A program made the position numbers and the translations under genes. A stretch of DNA of 24,276 nucleotides from assembly GCA_021797025.1 (NCBI GenBank), contig JAKAAK010000015.1, positions 1 to 24,276 of the forward strand, given 5' to 3'. Each line of letters starts with the position of its first letter. Positions within the stretch are counted from its first letter, which is position 1. This document shows positions 1 through 7,972 of the stretch, piece after piece. The notes under the pieces are model-generated. The model ran no database searches and was not told the DNA's origin. It saw nothing but the letters and a program-made list of their open reading frames with translations. The stretch comes from Thermoplasmata archaeon (GTDB lineage Archaea; Thermoplasmatota; Thermoplasmata; Thermoplasmatales; Thermoplasmataceae).

Positions 1-283
1 TTTCAGGTCCCATCACTCAAAGGCCGTGAAGGAGAGTGCAGAGTCATTGAATATAAAACTCATATTCCTTCCACCCTATTCACCGGATCTCAATCCCATA
101 GAATTCATATGGAAAAGCGTGAAGAGGTATGTATCTATTGCTGCAATAAATTCTGAAGATGATTTGAAAGGCAGGATTAAGGAAGGCTTTGAGAAACTCT
201 CACGCAGCCTGACATTTGCAAAAAGCTATATACTCAAGTTCATGAATCAGAATATAAAAATGTAGGTAATAAACTATAATTGA
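1..283 (+). mobile_element. IS630-family element, 3' end only
   Basis: The window opens inside an IS630-type insertion sequence. The transposase 3' end lies at 2-265 and about 18 bases of element end follow. The outer boundary is placed at about 280-284, because the minus-strand acetyltransferase reading loses similarity to its family exactly there. The junction holds TATA, which agrees with the TA dinucleotide target used by IS630 elements (family knowledge). The other end and its inverted repeat are outside the window, so the exact boundary is an estimate. Confidence 0.7.
2..265 (+). CDS. IS630-family transposase, C-terminal part (5' end outside window)
   Basis: This is the C-terminal part of a DDE transposase that cuts and pastes its element into TA targets. 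The reading frame is open from base 2 to a TAG stop at 263-265, so about 87 residues are visible and the true start lies before the window. The fragment HHSKA is followed by a hydrophobic strand and the block FLPPYSPDLNPIEFIW. That block is the signature around the last catalytic acidic residue (the E of NPIE) in the DDE_3 domain of IS630/Tc1-mariner enzymes. The GTG at 26 is internal, not a start. The tail is rich in basic and aromatic residues, as usual for the family. Whether the full gene is intact cannot be judged here. Confidence 0.85.
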   Translation, partial: FRSHHSKAVKESAESLNIKLIFLPPYSPDLNPIEFIWKSVKRYVSIAAINSEDDLKGRIKEGFEKLSRSLTFAKSYILKFMNQNIKM

Positions 284-802
284 TCCCAGTGCACAGGACC
301 TGCTATTAATGCATATTATACCTCCGGATACAACTATGGCTCCATCTTTATATTTAACAAAAGTGTTTGCCGATTCCGGGACAGTTCCAAAGGATTTTCC
401 ATATTCAGATATTTCATTATCGTTTAATTTTGCCCCATTTCCTGATTTTATATTGTAATCCCTGATCTTGAGGCGCATTACCAGGATTTTTGCTGTAGAA
501 AAATTGAATTTGCTCATTGCTATGTCCAGATTTTTCGGGTCAATATATAAATTATACTCGGTATAATCAATATTATCCAGTATAGTTTTAAAAGATGATC
601 TGTTTCCATAAAACCATAAATTTCTGTAATCTGGAGAAACAGCCAGAATTCCCCGTATCACCCCATTATCGTAAATAAGGTGCGAATTCCTGCCACTCTC
701 TTCCAGAAGTGCAGACATCACAGTATTTTTATAGGGATCCTTCATGAGAAATTCATGGGCCAGATATCGATTTTCATCTGAATATGGTATTACTGTGGCC
801 AT
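282..802 (-). pseudogene. GNAT-family N-acetyltransferase, C-terminus removed by IS630 insertion
   Basis: The gene starts at ATG 802 and keeps about 173 native residues. An N-terminal alpha/beta region leads into the segment with VSGGIICINSRSCALGSI. This resembles the strand before the acetyl-CoA loop of FR47-like GNAT enzymes, where the motif is normally followed by a YTxPxxRGKGYA-type loop. That loop, which binds acetyl-CoA, is missing. The frame instead runs into antisense IS630 sequence and stops at 200. The product would therefore lack the acetyl-CoA site and is very probably inactive. A TATA-like AT-rich stretch at about 826-836 suggests a leaderless promoter is still present. The substrate is unknown. 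Confidence 0.7.
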
Positions 803-871
803 AACAGATAATTATGGAATATCTAATTAATTTAACCGATTTTAATTCCAAAAACTGGCAACTTTATGCAT

Positions 872-888
872 TAATGTGTGCCACATTA
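872..888. promoter_or_regulatory. Perfect 7-bp inverted repeat upstream of the MFS exporter
   Basis: TAATGTG, three spacer bases, then CACATTA form a perfect dyad of 17 bp in the 195-bp divergent intergenic region. It lies about 80-90 bp upstream of the exporter TATA box and 70 bp upstream of the broken GNAT start. Size and symmetry suit a dimeric TetR/MarR-type regulator, but no such regulator is in the window. Function is inferred. Confidence 0.4.
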
Positions 889-963
889 TCTCCACAGAAC
901 AACCTTTCATCAGGGCACTAACAACATTGAAAGTATAATTTATCAATAAATTATTTAGTAATA

Positions 964-978
964 ATATTTAAATATTTT
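964..978 (+). promoter_or_regulatory. TATA box of the MFS exporter (leaderless)
   Basis: AATATTTAAATATTT lies about 25-30 bases before the ATG at 998, and no Shine-Dalgarno sequence sits between. This is the usual layout of a leaderless archaeal promoter, with transcription starting at or next to the start codon. Confidence 0.55.
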
Positions 979-997
979 ACCGCAATTTAAAAAAACA

Positions 998-2674
998 ATG
1001 CAGGATAAATGGATAGCGCTCAGTAATACCACGATAGGCCAGTTAATGGCAACAATCAATACAAGTATAATAATTGTAGCACTTCCTGCTATCTTTGATG
1101 GGATTCATTCAAATCCGATGGCCCCTCAATCATTTCCATATTTACTATGGTTAATAATGAGTTATATGATTGTACTCTCTGTACTTCTTGTGAGCATAGG
1201 AAAACTTTCAGATATTTTCGGGAGGGTTAGAATATTTAATCTTGGCTTCCTGATTTTTACATTAGGGTCCATTCTTCTTTATCTGGCCCCCGGAACAGGT
1301 TATACAATAGCATTGGAACTTATAGTATTCAGAATAGTTCAGGCTATCGGTGGCTCATTTATAATGGCCAATACATTTGCAATAATTACTGATAATTTCT
1401 CTCCAAGAGAAAGGGGATTTGCCATATCTATCAACAGTGTGGCTGCAGTCTCTGGAGTTAGCGTGGGTATAGTCCTGGGAGGCATACTGGCAACCATTTA
1501 CTGGAGGGACATATTCCTTGTCAGTATTCCAGTCGGAATATTCGGCACTTTCTGGTCATACATTAAACTTAAAGATAAGAGGGAAAGGGCAGCGCGTCAT
1601 ATTGACATAGCCGGCAATATTATCTATGCAGTAGGTCTCATTGTACTTCTCCTCGGTGTTACATACGGCATTACTCCATACAAAAATAATCCTATGGGAT
1701 GGACAAATCCAATGGTGATAGCAGCCCTAATTGCCGGAACATCAATGCTGTTAATATTGCCATTAATAGAAAAGAGGGCAAAGAGCCCGATATTTGATTC
1801 AAGGCTTTTCAGATCAAGGAATTTCAGTATAAGTGTATTCACTGCATTTGTTTCTGCCCTGGGCATGATGGGGTTAATGTATATGTTAACACTCATATTC
1901 CAGGGAATATGGCTTCCCATACACGGATACAGATATTCTGTGACGCCACTCTGGGCAGGAATATATATGTTGCCACTGCCAATATCCATGGGCATCTTCG
2001 GTGTACTTTCAACTAAGCTGTCTCTACGTTTTGATCCAAGAATTCTTACAACTGCAGGTCTCTTCATTTCCGCATTTGCACTGCTTGTCCTGGTACTTTT
2101 AACCTATGATTTTTCATATATTTTTCTATCTATAGTAATAACCATATTCGGTATCGGCTATGGCATATTCAACGTTCCAAATCTTACGGTCGCCATGTCA
2201 TCGGTTCCAGCTAATGAGAGAGGAACAACTTCAGGAGTTCTTAATACGATGAGGAATGTAGGTTATACCGCAAGTATAGGTGCATTCTTCTCTATACTGA
2301 TACTTGGGCTGGCACTCTACTATCCGGGGGCTATAAGTTCAGCACTAACAGGAGAGCGGGCAACATCACTAACATCATATTTTTCAGGCATACCGCCAAC
2401 TGAGATTTTATTCTCCACATTTCTTGGGCTCAATACAGTAAAGGATGTTCTTACAACTGTACCGCAGGGTGTACTTTCAGGCATATCTGCAAATACTATC
2501 GGTACAATTACCGGTCATCACTGGTTCCCGGAAACAATTGCACCTGCTTTCATGACGTCCATGCATGATGTTTTCTATGTGGGATTTGGAATCACAGCCT
2601 TCGCTGGAGTAATTTCAATGTTCAGAAAACCTGTTGGATACCCTGAGGAAACTATAAAGGACGAAGGGAAATGA
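998..2674 (+). CDS. MFS multidrug exporter, DHA2 (EmrB/QacA) type, 14 helices
   Basis: This 558-residue membrane protein very likely exports toxic compounds in exchange for protons. The N-terminus has the family look (GQLMATINTSIIIVALPAIF, with the D of the usual motif D1 replaced by N). MFS motif A follows helix 2 as GKLSDIFGRVRIFNLG, and an antiporter motif C region GVSVGIVLGGIL lies in helix 5. Length and hydrophobic spacing fit the 14-helix DHA2 class rather than 12-helix MFS. A loop of about 50 residues separates the last two helices. The ATG at 998 is chosen because the TATA box lies about 25-30 bases upstream. A GNAT gene follows on the same strand after 47 bases. The substrate cannot be read from the sequence. 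Confidence 0.88.
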   Translation: MQDKWIALSNTTIGQLMATINTSIIIVALPAIFDGIHSNPMAPQSFPYLLWLIMSYMIVLSVLLVSIGKLSDIFGRVRIFNLGFLIFTLGSILLYLAPGTGYTIALELIVFRIVQAIGGSFIMANTFAIITDNFSPRERGFAISINSVAAVSGVSVGIVLGGILATIYWRDIFLVSIPVGIFGTFWSYIKLKDKRERAARHIDIAGNIIYAVGLIVLLLGVTYGITPYKNNPMGWTNPMVIAALIAGTSMLLILPLIEKRAKSPIFDSRLFRSRNFSISVFTAFVSALGMMGLMYMLTLIFQGIWLPIHGYRYSVTPLWAGIYMLPLPISMGIFGVLSTKLSLRFDPRILTTAGLFISAFALLVLVLLTYDFSYIFLSIVITIFGIGYGIFNVPNLTVAMSSVPANERGTTSGVLNTMRNVGYTASIGAFFSILILGLALYYPGAISSALTGERATSLTSYFSGIPPTEILFSTFLGLNTVKDVLTTVPQGVLSGISANTIGTITGHHWFPETIAPAFMTSMHDVFYVGFGITAFAGVISMFRKPVGYPEETIKDEGK

Positions 2675-2721
2675 TTTAGACCTTATAAGAAATATTATGA
2701 ACCTGTTCAAATTATACACTG

Positions 2722-3405
2722 ATGATCAGGCAGGCTACCCATGATGACTGGGAATATATAAGTGATATTTCTGCAAGGTCCGGCTATGATGATTATATCA
2801 ACACACAGTATGGACCATCTTATTTGAATTCATGTAATGTCTATGTTATAATAGATAAAACCATTCAGGGATTTATAAAACTGGAGAAGCTGACTGATAG
2901 GGCACTCTGGTTCAGCGGATTGCGCGTAAATCCAGAGTCAAGAAGAAAGCGTCTGGGAACACAGCTTCTGGACTTTGCATATGGTTTTGCATACAGGAAC
3001 GGATTAAATACACTGAGATGCATGGTTGAAACCGGTAACTGGCCATCTATTAAGCTTATGGAATCCTATGGCATGGGTGTCGTGTCTAAATTTTTCTTTT
3101 TTATTGGAGGTATAGATACTTCCAATTATCTCTATAAGGAAACAAAACTAAATAATTTCATCAATAAAGAGTGGAAGTTTGAACACAATAGCGGCAAGGT
3201 GTACAGAAAAGGCAATGCACAGGTTGCCATATATAGGGAAAGGCGGGAATACTACACGGTCCTATCAGGAACATCTTTCGAATATAATGATACAGGTACA
3301 ACATGTGCGCCCGAAGGAATTGCAAGATACATCAAACTTCCAACTGATGGGGAGTTTCCCTCTGGATATATTTTCGAGAAGCAGGTGACATCCTCTCCTA
3401 TCTAA
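2722..3405 (+). CDS. GNAT-family N-acetyltransferase with element-derived C-terminus
   Basis: This is a 227-residue acetyl-CoA-dependent N-acyltransferase of unknown substrate. Residues 1-125 form the GNAT fold: an N-terminal IRQATxDDW strand, then LRVNPESRRKRLGTQLL, in which RRKRLG (74-79) is the acetyl-CoA pyrophosphate loop. NWPSIKLMESYGM follows as the typical motif B helix. A C-terminal extension of about 95 residues has no domain I recognise. The last six residues (VTSSPI) and the stop are encoded by the right end of a TnpB-type element that begins exactly after codon Q221 (3382-3384). Removing that element would extend the frame by 12 codons, to a stop at 3800-3802. The enzyme core is intact, so activity is plausible. 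It may be co-transcribed with the upstream exporter. Confidence 0.8.
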   Translation: MIRQATHDDWEYISDISARSGYDDYINTQYGPSYLNSCNVYVIIDKTIQGFIKLEKLTDRALWFSGLRVNPESRRKRLGTQLLDFAYGFAYRNGLNTLRCMVETGNWPSIKLMESYGMGVVSKFFFFIGGIDTSNYLYKETKLNNFINKEWKFEHNSGKVYRKGNAQVAIYRERREYYTVLSGTSFEYNDTGTTCAPEGIARYIKLPTDGEFPSGYIFEKQVTSSPI

Positions 3406-3763
3406 AGATAGGATCTTCCTGCTTCTACAGAAAAACTTGTCTTATCAGGTATAGGTTTCCCCTCCACAGGCATTAATTTCCCACAGTCCGCGGGTATTTT
3501 CTTCCTGTGCAGAATATCTTTTTGAATACAGCATTGAGTACATTTAATGCAGCATTGTCATCCCTGTCCACTGTTAATCCGCATTTAATTGTAATATAAT
3601 GTTTATTCTTAAAATATTCAATTTATCGTTGTTTTAAAAATCATGCTCTGATATATTCTGAAAAATATTTTAAAAATTAATTATTTATTGAATTTATATT
3701 ATATGATTACAGGAATTTATTCATATCGTAAATTCATTGGCTTTCTTCCTGTTATATTGATTT
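3385..3763 (-). mobile_element. 379-bp internally deleted TnpB (IS605/IS1341-type) element
   Basis: The sequence aligns with both ends of the full elements at 17799 and 22885. The right end (3385 to about 3590) matches the tnpB 3' end but has an internal deletion. The left end (about 3708-3763) matches the left ends of the other copies. Most of tnpB is gone and AT-rich filler lies at about 3590-3700. The right end keeps a perfect hairpin, TCCTATC (3396-3402) and GATAGGA (3407-3413). The left end keeps ACAGGAA/TTCCTGT arms (3709-3715 and 3746-3752). The left end is flanked by TTAC on the minus strand (3764-3767), as in the other two copies. The outer right end is GTGACATCC, identical to the full element at 17799. 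It looks like a non-autonomous, MITE-like derivative. Confidence 0.8.
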
Positions 3764-3774
3764 GTAATTATGGC

Positions 3775-4458
3775 TTATCTTTTTCTACCCGATATAATAT
3801 AAACAGTTCCGAATGCTTTTTCCTCAAATAAATCGAGCACAAAATACTTCTCGAAAATGGACTTTATCTCAGAATTTGTTGGTATTCGCTTATAGATATA
3901 ATATATAAATCTGTAATCTGAAGGTTTTTCATGGCCAAGTATTGCCATATAAGGCTGGATATATTTCAAATATACGCCTGAAATAAACCGGAAGAATCTA
4001 TTATCAGATTTTCCCATGGCTATAATTCCCACTGAATTTGAAGTTACTCTGGCAAATTCTTTCACAACAGTTTCAATTCGGTCGGCCGCATGTAACGCAA
4101 AGGTGCTCATAACAGAATCAAATGAACTATCCTTGAAGGGAAGATTATCAAAGGAGGCAAGTACCATATTGCCCTTAACAATAGCATTTTTAAGCATATT
4201 TTCTGAATAATCGCTCATTACTGTAAAAGCGTCCGAAAACTGTCTAATTGTAAATGTAAGTTCACCCTTTCCACAGGCAGCATCCAGTATTTTTTCAGGT
4301 TTATAATTAACAATAACCTGTTTTGCGATAAATGTTCTCCACTTAACGTCCTGAAAAAATGATATGTATGCATTAGCCCGATCATAGCCCTCCGGAATCT
4401 TATTATATATTGAATTTAATTCACGGTCGGTAACCCCAGTTTTATCAAATTCAGCCAT
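3775..4458 (-). CDS. Class I SAM-dependent methyltransferase, UbiE/MenG-like
   Basis: This 227-residue Rossmann-fold methyltransferase has the SAM-binding motif I KILDAACGKGELTF (residues 56-69). Then come an acidic motif II region (MSDYSENML), motif III LPFKDSSFDSVMSTFALHA, and a C-terminal part with YRFIYYIYKRIPT and GTVYIISGRKR. The overall order resembles the UbiE/MenG quinone methyltransferases. Thermoplasmata make menaquinone-type quinones, so a C-methylation step in quinone synthesis is possible, but small-molecule or RNA substrates cannot be excluded. It is divergent from a Trm112-like gene across 137 bp with AT-rich promoter sequence (TATA-like CATATTAATATT upstream of its ATG). The 3' end lies 11 bp from the mobile element and is undamaged. 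Confidence 0.8.
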   Translation of the reverse strand: MAEFDKTGVTDRELNSIYNKIPEGYDRANAYISFFQDVKWRTFIAKQVIVNYKPEKILDAACGKGELTFTIRQFSDAFTVMSDYSENMLKNAIVKGNMVLASFDNLPFKDSSFDSVMSTFALHAADRIETVVKEFARVTSNSVGIIAMGKSDNRFFRFISGVYLKYIQPYMAILGHEKPSDYRFIYYIYKRIPTNSEIKSIFEKYFVLDLFEEKAFGTVYIISGRKR

Positions 4459-4595
4459 CTATAAGATAATATGTAAGAATATTAATATGTTTACAATAAA
4501 TGGTATAAATTGACTTTTGTCTCATACTAATATACGGTGTCATCGTAATATATGGTTAAAGAACAAATATTTATATTATCAGTGTATATTTATGA
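4459..4595. promoter_or_regulatory. Divergent promoter region between methyltransferase and Trm112-like gene
   Basis: This 137-bp AT-rich spacer carries a TATA-like element for each direction. ATATTTATATTAT at about 4567-4579 lies about 20-25 bases before the plus-strand ATG at 4596. On the minus strand a CATATTAATATTC stretch lies about 25 bases before the ATG at 4458. Both genes therefore look leaderless and could be co-regulated. Confidence 0.45.
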
Positions 4596-4910
4596 ATGGA
4601 AGATCGTTTCATCGAGGTTTTACAGTGTCCTGAGTGTCGGAAATCAGATTTTGAGATTTTTATATTCGCCGAAGGAGCAACAATACGCTATGCATGGGAT
4701 GGAAACGGTCAAACAAAAATAGATAAAATCAATTCAACTCAATATAAAGATGGAATAATATTATGCCATAGCTGTGGGTCATGGTATCCAGTAATAAATG
4801 ATATAACTGTAATGCTACGGATGGAATCCAGGGATAATCAAAAAGATAAGGAATTTTTGGAAACATATAAAAATAATATACCTGAAGAAATTTATTCTAT
4901 TTATAAATAA
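4596..4910 (+). CDS. Small Trm112-like zinc-binding protein
   Basis: This 104-residue protein has two CxxC pairs: C11-P-E-C14 near the N-terminus and C57-H-S-C60 in ILCHSCGSWYPVINDI. The pattern LxCPxC, a central variable part, then CxxCGxxYPVxxDI is that of the Trm112p/UPF0434 family. Members are small zinc proteins that bind and activate SAM-dependent methyltransferases in eukaryotes and archaea (family knowledge). At 104 residues it is longer than the roughly 60-residue bacterial form, with an acidic/lysine-rich tail after 75. A SAM methyltransferase lies divergently next door, a plausible but unproven partner. ATG 4596 is chosen from the TATA spacing; the ATG at 4592 is out of frame. Confidence 0.72.
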   Translation: MEDRFIEVLQCPECRKSDFEIFIFAEGATIRYAWDGNGQTKIDKINSTQYKDGIILCHSCGSWYPVINDITVMLRMESRDNQKDKEFLETYKNNIPEEIYSIYK

Positions 4911-4936
4911 AATAATATATGATAATTTTCCATAGA

Positions 4937-6235
4937 TTATTCGGTTATCGGGTCTATTGAACGATCCTGCTTTCCGTACAGTACAAGTCCCAGTATAAGG
5001 ACTATTCCTGCTATATACATTTCCACAATCCAGAGAGTTTTAATGTTGATTATATGTGCCGGAGCGGTCAGTAACACTATGGCAGTTCCTCCGAAAATTG
5101 CGCCACCGTTATATATTAATCCTATTGCAGTGGAACGGAACCTCTTGCTGAAGGACTCGGCCAGGAATACAGGAAGTGCGGAGAATATAAGTGCTTCCAG
5201 GAATAACTGTACTGAAAATACCAGGGTAAACATAAACAGGTTCGTCGTGTAGCCGAAGATAACAAATAATACAGTAGGTGCGGTGAAGATTATGGAGAAT
5301 ATCAGCATTGGTATTCTTCTGTCTCTGAAGCTTCTTGCAAGGATTCCACCACTCCAGACACCGAGGAGAGAGAAGAAATTGATTATCAGTAAAGCGTATA
5401 AAAGTCCGGAACCCAGATTCAGGAAGTCATCACTGCCAATAACTGGATAGAAGGAACCTGTAGCAGTATTCATGAACAAAAGGCCGGATGTAATCATCAA
5501 CCCGAATACTATGCTTCTCCCATTTTTGAACATTTTTCTTACTGGCGATTTCTCAACCTCATTGGTTTTCTTCATTTCATCAAATATCTCAGTCTCCTTT
5601 GACAGGTGCCTGATTACGAGCGTAATGAGCCCGGGAATTATGGATGTCAGCATTAATATCCTCCAGCCATAGGATGCAAATGCCGCTGTTCCCATGGAAC
5701 CAACTAAAAGTATTTCAACAAATACTATAAGAAAATATCCTGTTCCAAAACCGGATTGTACAAAGGCTCCTGCCTGTTCCCTTTTTTCCGGTCTCACGCT
5801 TTCCATTGATAAAGCTGTTCCGCCACCATATTCCGCGCCGGCAAATATTCCATCCAGGAATAAAAGAACATAAAGCAGGACAGGTGATGCTATGCCGGCC
5901 TGTGCGTATGTTGGGATTAATCCGATAGCAGCAGATAGAACAGAAAATCCAACAATGGAAATACTGAGCATATTCTTCCTGCCTTTTTTATCCCCGATAA
6001 AATTCCCTAAAATCGCGGAACCGAACGATCTGGCAGCCGCGCCGAACGTTACCGGTAGAAGCGTGAGTACCAGGGCCAGATAACCAAGGGATTTTGGAAA
6101 TATGAGGATGCTCATATAAGAGAATACTAAAAGATATGCAATGGATGTATATCCATCCAGTATCCAGCCTCCCCATGCTGCCGAAACCTGCAATATTTCA
6201 TTCCGTGTAAATCCTATAAATCTACCATTAGCCAT
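4937..6235 (-). CDS. MFS transporter, metabolite:H+ symporter (MHS)-like
   Basis: This 432-residue membrane protein with about 12 helices probably imports an organic solute with protons. The N-terminal half has SAAWGGWILDGYTSIAYLL and the motif A equivalent GNFIGDKKGRKNML after helix 2, with ARSFGSAILGNF just before it. This is the pattern of the MHS/sugar-porter side of MFS. FAGAEYGGGTALSMES lies in helix 4/5, similar to the GGE(Y/F)GG block of MHS carriers. The start is ATG 6235, because AGGAGG (6248-6243) lies 7 bases upstream. An in-frame ATG at 6265 would add ten residues but has no such support. The substrate is unknown. The NCS1 gene ends 124 bp upstream on the same strand. Confidence 0.85.
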   Translation of the reverse strand: MANGRFIGFTRNEILQVSAAWGGWILDGYTSIAYLLVFSYMSILIFPKSLGYLALVLTLLPVTFGAAARSFGSAILGNFIGDKKGRKNMLSISIVGFSVLSAAIGLIPTYAQAGIASPVLLYVLLFLDGIFAGAEYGGGTALSMESVRPEKREQAGAFVQSGFGTGYFLIVFVEILLVGSMGTAAFASYGWRILMLTSIIPGLITLVIRHLSKETEIFDEMKKTNEVEKSPVRKMFKNGRSIVFGLMITSGLLFMNTATGSFYPVIGSDDFLNLGSGLLYALLIINFFSLLGVWSGGILARSFRDRRIPMLIFSIIFTAPTVLFVIFGYTTNLFMFTLVFSVQLFLEALIFSALPVFLAESFSKRFRSTAIGLIYNGGAIFGGTAIVLLTAPAHIINIKTLWIVEMYIAGIVLILGLVLYGKQDRSIDPITE

Positions 6236-6242
6236 AATAGTT

Positions 6243-6248
6243 CCTCCT
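6243..6248 (-). promoter_or_regulatory. Shine-Dalgarno site that sets the MHS transporter start
   Basis: AGGAGG on the minus strand, 7 bases before ATG 6235, is one of few strong ribosome-binding sites in the window. It implies a leadered mRNA. The AT-rich TATATATTTATT-like region at about 6305-6345 upstream is a likely promoter. Confidence 0.65.
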
Positions 6249-6359
6249 GATGAAATACACGGCATTAAACAGCCATGTTAAAAGATATTACTGAATTACA
6301 TCCAATAATTTATATATAGTATATATATTTATTTATATAAACAAATTTAAAAATAAAAT

Positions 6360-7799
6360 TTATTCTGTTTCAAAATCTGCATAATTTATATCTTCATTAT
6401 AATGCTCCCTACTATTTATATGCCGGGAAGTATAGCCGTAGTAAACCCCAATGTAGATTAGAAGACCGACAAGAGAACCAAAAAGTGCCTCCGGGAAGTA
6501 ATTGAATATGAAGTCATAAGGTCCTATTCCGAATATTGCAATGACTGTGCCTATCAGTGCAGGAATGAGCGCATCTATTCTGACGTTCATGAAAATGGAT
6601 TTGGGTATATTATAGTAATCGCCTATCTTTGTTGTATGCCTTAAATGTACAAACCAGTCGAATATGAGTATGAATGTGAACGGAAATATTATTGCAGCAA
6701 GAGTATCTATAAATGTTTCTATATGTGCCAGTATTCCTGCTATTGCAAGTATTATTCCTCCGGCGCCCAGCAGTATTGTTGCTATGGGCTGGGCTAATTT
6801 TTCATTAGGTTTCTTTTTAAATGCTGGTTGCAGGGCAGCCAGTAGGTCGGCCGTTGCCGGATATAAATTCATGGCATTTGTATGTATGATAGCAAGAGAA
6901 ACACCCAGTGCAGCAATAAACACAACTATGCCGAAAAGTCCGTGAAGCCCGGGGAATGATAGTATCGCGATATTCCAGCCTGTTTTGGGATCCACACTGT
7001 TTCCGACCAGGCCAATAAGTCCCATGAGCAATACAGGAATCATGATTCCTATAGGGCTGGATATGAAGTAGGTGAACTTCTTTGAAGCAGAGTCTTTGTT
7101 TGAAAATGGATGTGCAAATCTGGTCTGGGTTGAAATTTTATATGACCATGCAAGTATAGAAAAACCTAGAAGAAAATTGAGAGCGCCGCCCCATGTAAAA
7201 GCGCCTATAGGATGCATTAGCATTGAGAAATTAATTTTATATGATGTAAGAAGGAAGTAAGCCAGAATGATATAGCTTACTATAAGAACTGGAGCGCTGT
7301 ACCTGAAGAAGTATTCAAGCCACTTTGCACCGAATAATACCAGCACAACCTGAATTATACCCATTACAATATACCAGATTATTATGTTTGTATGGGTTAA
7401 ACTGCTTATAATTGCTGCACCGACAGTATCGTTCAGGCCGAAAAATCCCAGATTCAGAAATGTAAAGACAAGGGAATATGCTCCAGATGTCATAAATCCA
7501 TAGGTTTTCCTTGAGACGACCAGAGATGGAACTGGAATCTGCCTTCCCATTTCAGCAACAAGCCCTGCAGGTATTACACCTATAAGCAATGCAAGGATGA
7601 TTGCTATCGTTGCAAACGGAATTCCCATGTAATATAATTCCAATCCGACAATTGGGGTAAGTGCAGATGCACTGGCCATAGCCCAGAATATCAATATTTT
7701 TTTTGAGGACATTGTCCTGGCACTGTTCGGTATAGGATTTACACCCACGACCTCCAGCCTGTGTTCTACCACTTCATTATCAAAACTCTTAACTACCAT
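6360..7799 (-). CDS. NCS1-family nucleobase (cytosine/purine) permease
   Basis: This is a 479-residue, roughly 12-helix permease. The N-terminal hydrophilic leader contains VEVVGVNPIPNSARTMSSKK-like sequence before helix 1. FWAMASASALTPIVGLELYYMG and the G-rich helix RKTYGFMTSGAYSLVFTFLNLGFFG follow. This arrangement (substrate-binding helices 1 and 3, Asn/Gly-rich helix 3) is that of NCS1 cytosine/purine/allantoin transporters. ATG 7799 is chosen because a TATATTTATATATAA box lies about 25 bases upstream. The in-frame start at 7850 would place the TATA box inside the gene. It is divergent from an HTH-10 regulator and lies near nucleoside hydrolase and deoxyribosyltransferase genes, which supports a role in base uptake. 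The exact base is not determined. Confidence 0.82.
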   Translation of the reverse strand: MVVKSFDNEVVEHRLEVVGVNPIPNSARTMSSKKILIFWAMASASALTPIVGLELYYMGIPFATIAIILALLIGVIPAGLVAEMGRQIPVPSLVVSRKTYGFMTSGAYSLVFTFLNLGFFGLNDTVGAAIISSLTHTNIIIWYIVMGIIQVVLVLFGAKWLEYFFRYSAPVLIVSYIILAYFLLTSYKINFSMLMHPIGAFTWGGALNFLLGFSILAWSYKISTQTRFAHPFSNKDSASKKFTYFISSPIGIMIPVLLMGLIGLVGNSVDPKTGWNIAILSFPGLHGLFGIVVFIAALGVSLAIIHTNAMNLYPATADLLAALQPAFKKKPNEKLAQPIATILLGAGGIILAIAGILAHIETFIDTLAAIIFPFTFILIFDWFVHLRHTTKIGDYYNIPKSIFMNVRIDALIPALIGTVIAIFGIGPYDFIFNYFPEALFGSLVGLLIYIGVYYGYTSRHINSREHYNEDINYADFETE

Positions 7800-7910
7800 A
7801 AAAACGGAAAAGAATTTTATATATAAATATACCTGTTTACATATCAACATATTATTCAGACAATACTACATGATATGCTTAATCTGGGGATTTTATCAGG
7901 GAAATTGAGA

Positions 7911-7949
7911 TTAAACATTTATTAAAGTATAAGTTGCTGTAATGTTTAA
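7911..7949. promoter_or_regulatory. 9-bp inverted repeat overlapping the HTH-10 gene promoter
   Basis: TTAAACATT (7911-7919) and AATGTTTAA (7941-7949) are exact reverse complements, about 30 bp centre to centre. The right arm overlaps the TATA box (TGTTTAAATATAT) of the regulator that starts at 7973. A factor bound there would block TBP access, so autoregulation or control of the divergent NCS1 permease is possible. Function is inferred from position and symmetry only. Confidence 0.45.
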
Positions 7950-7972
7950 ATATATTGATATGTTAATTGATA

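Noticed and set aside
1624..2067. 147-codon open frame antisense to the MFS exporter
   Set aside because: It lies wholly inside a well-supported membrane protein gene, has no family features, and results from the skewed codon composition of hydrophobic coding sequence.
6236..6265. Upstream in-frame ATG as the start of the MHS transporter
   Set aside because: It lacks a ribosome site and the real site AGGAGG lies between it and ATG 6235.
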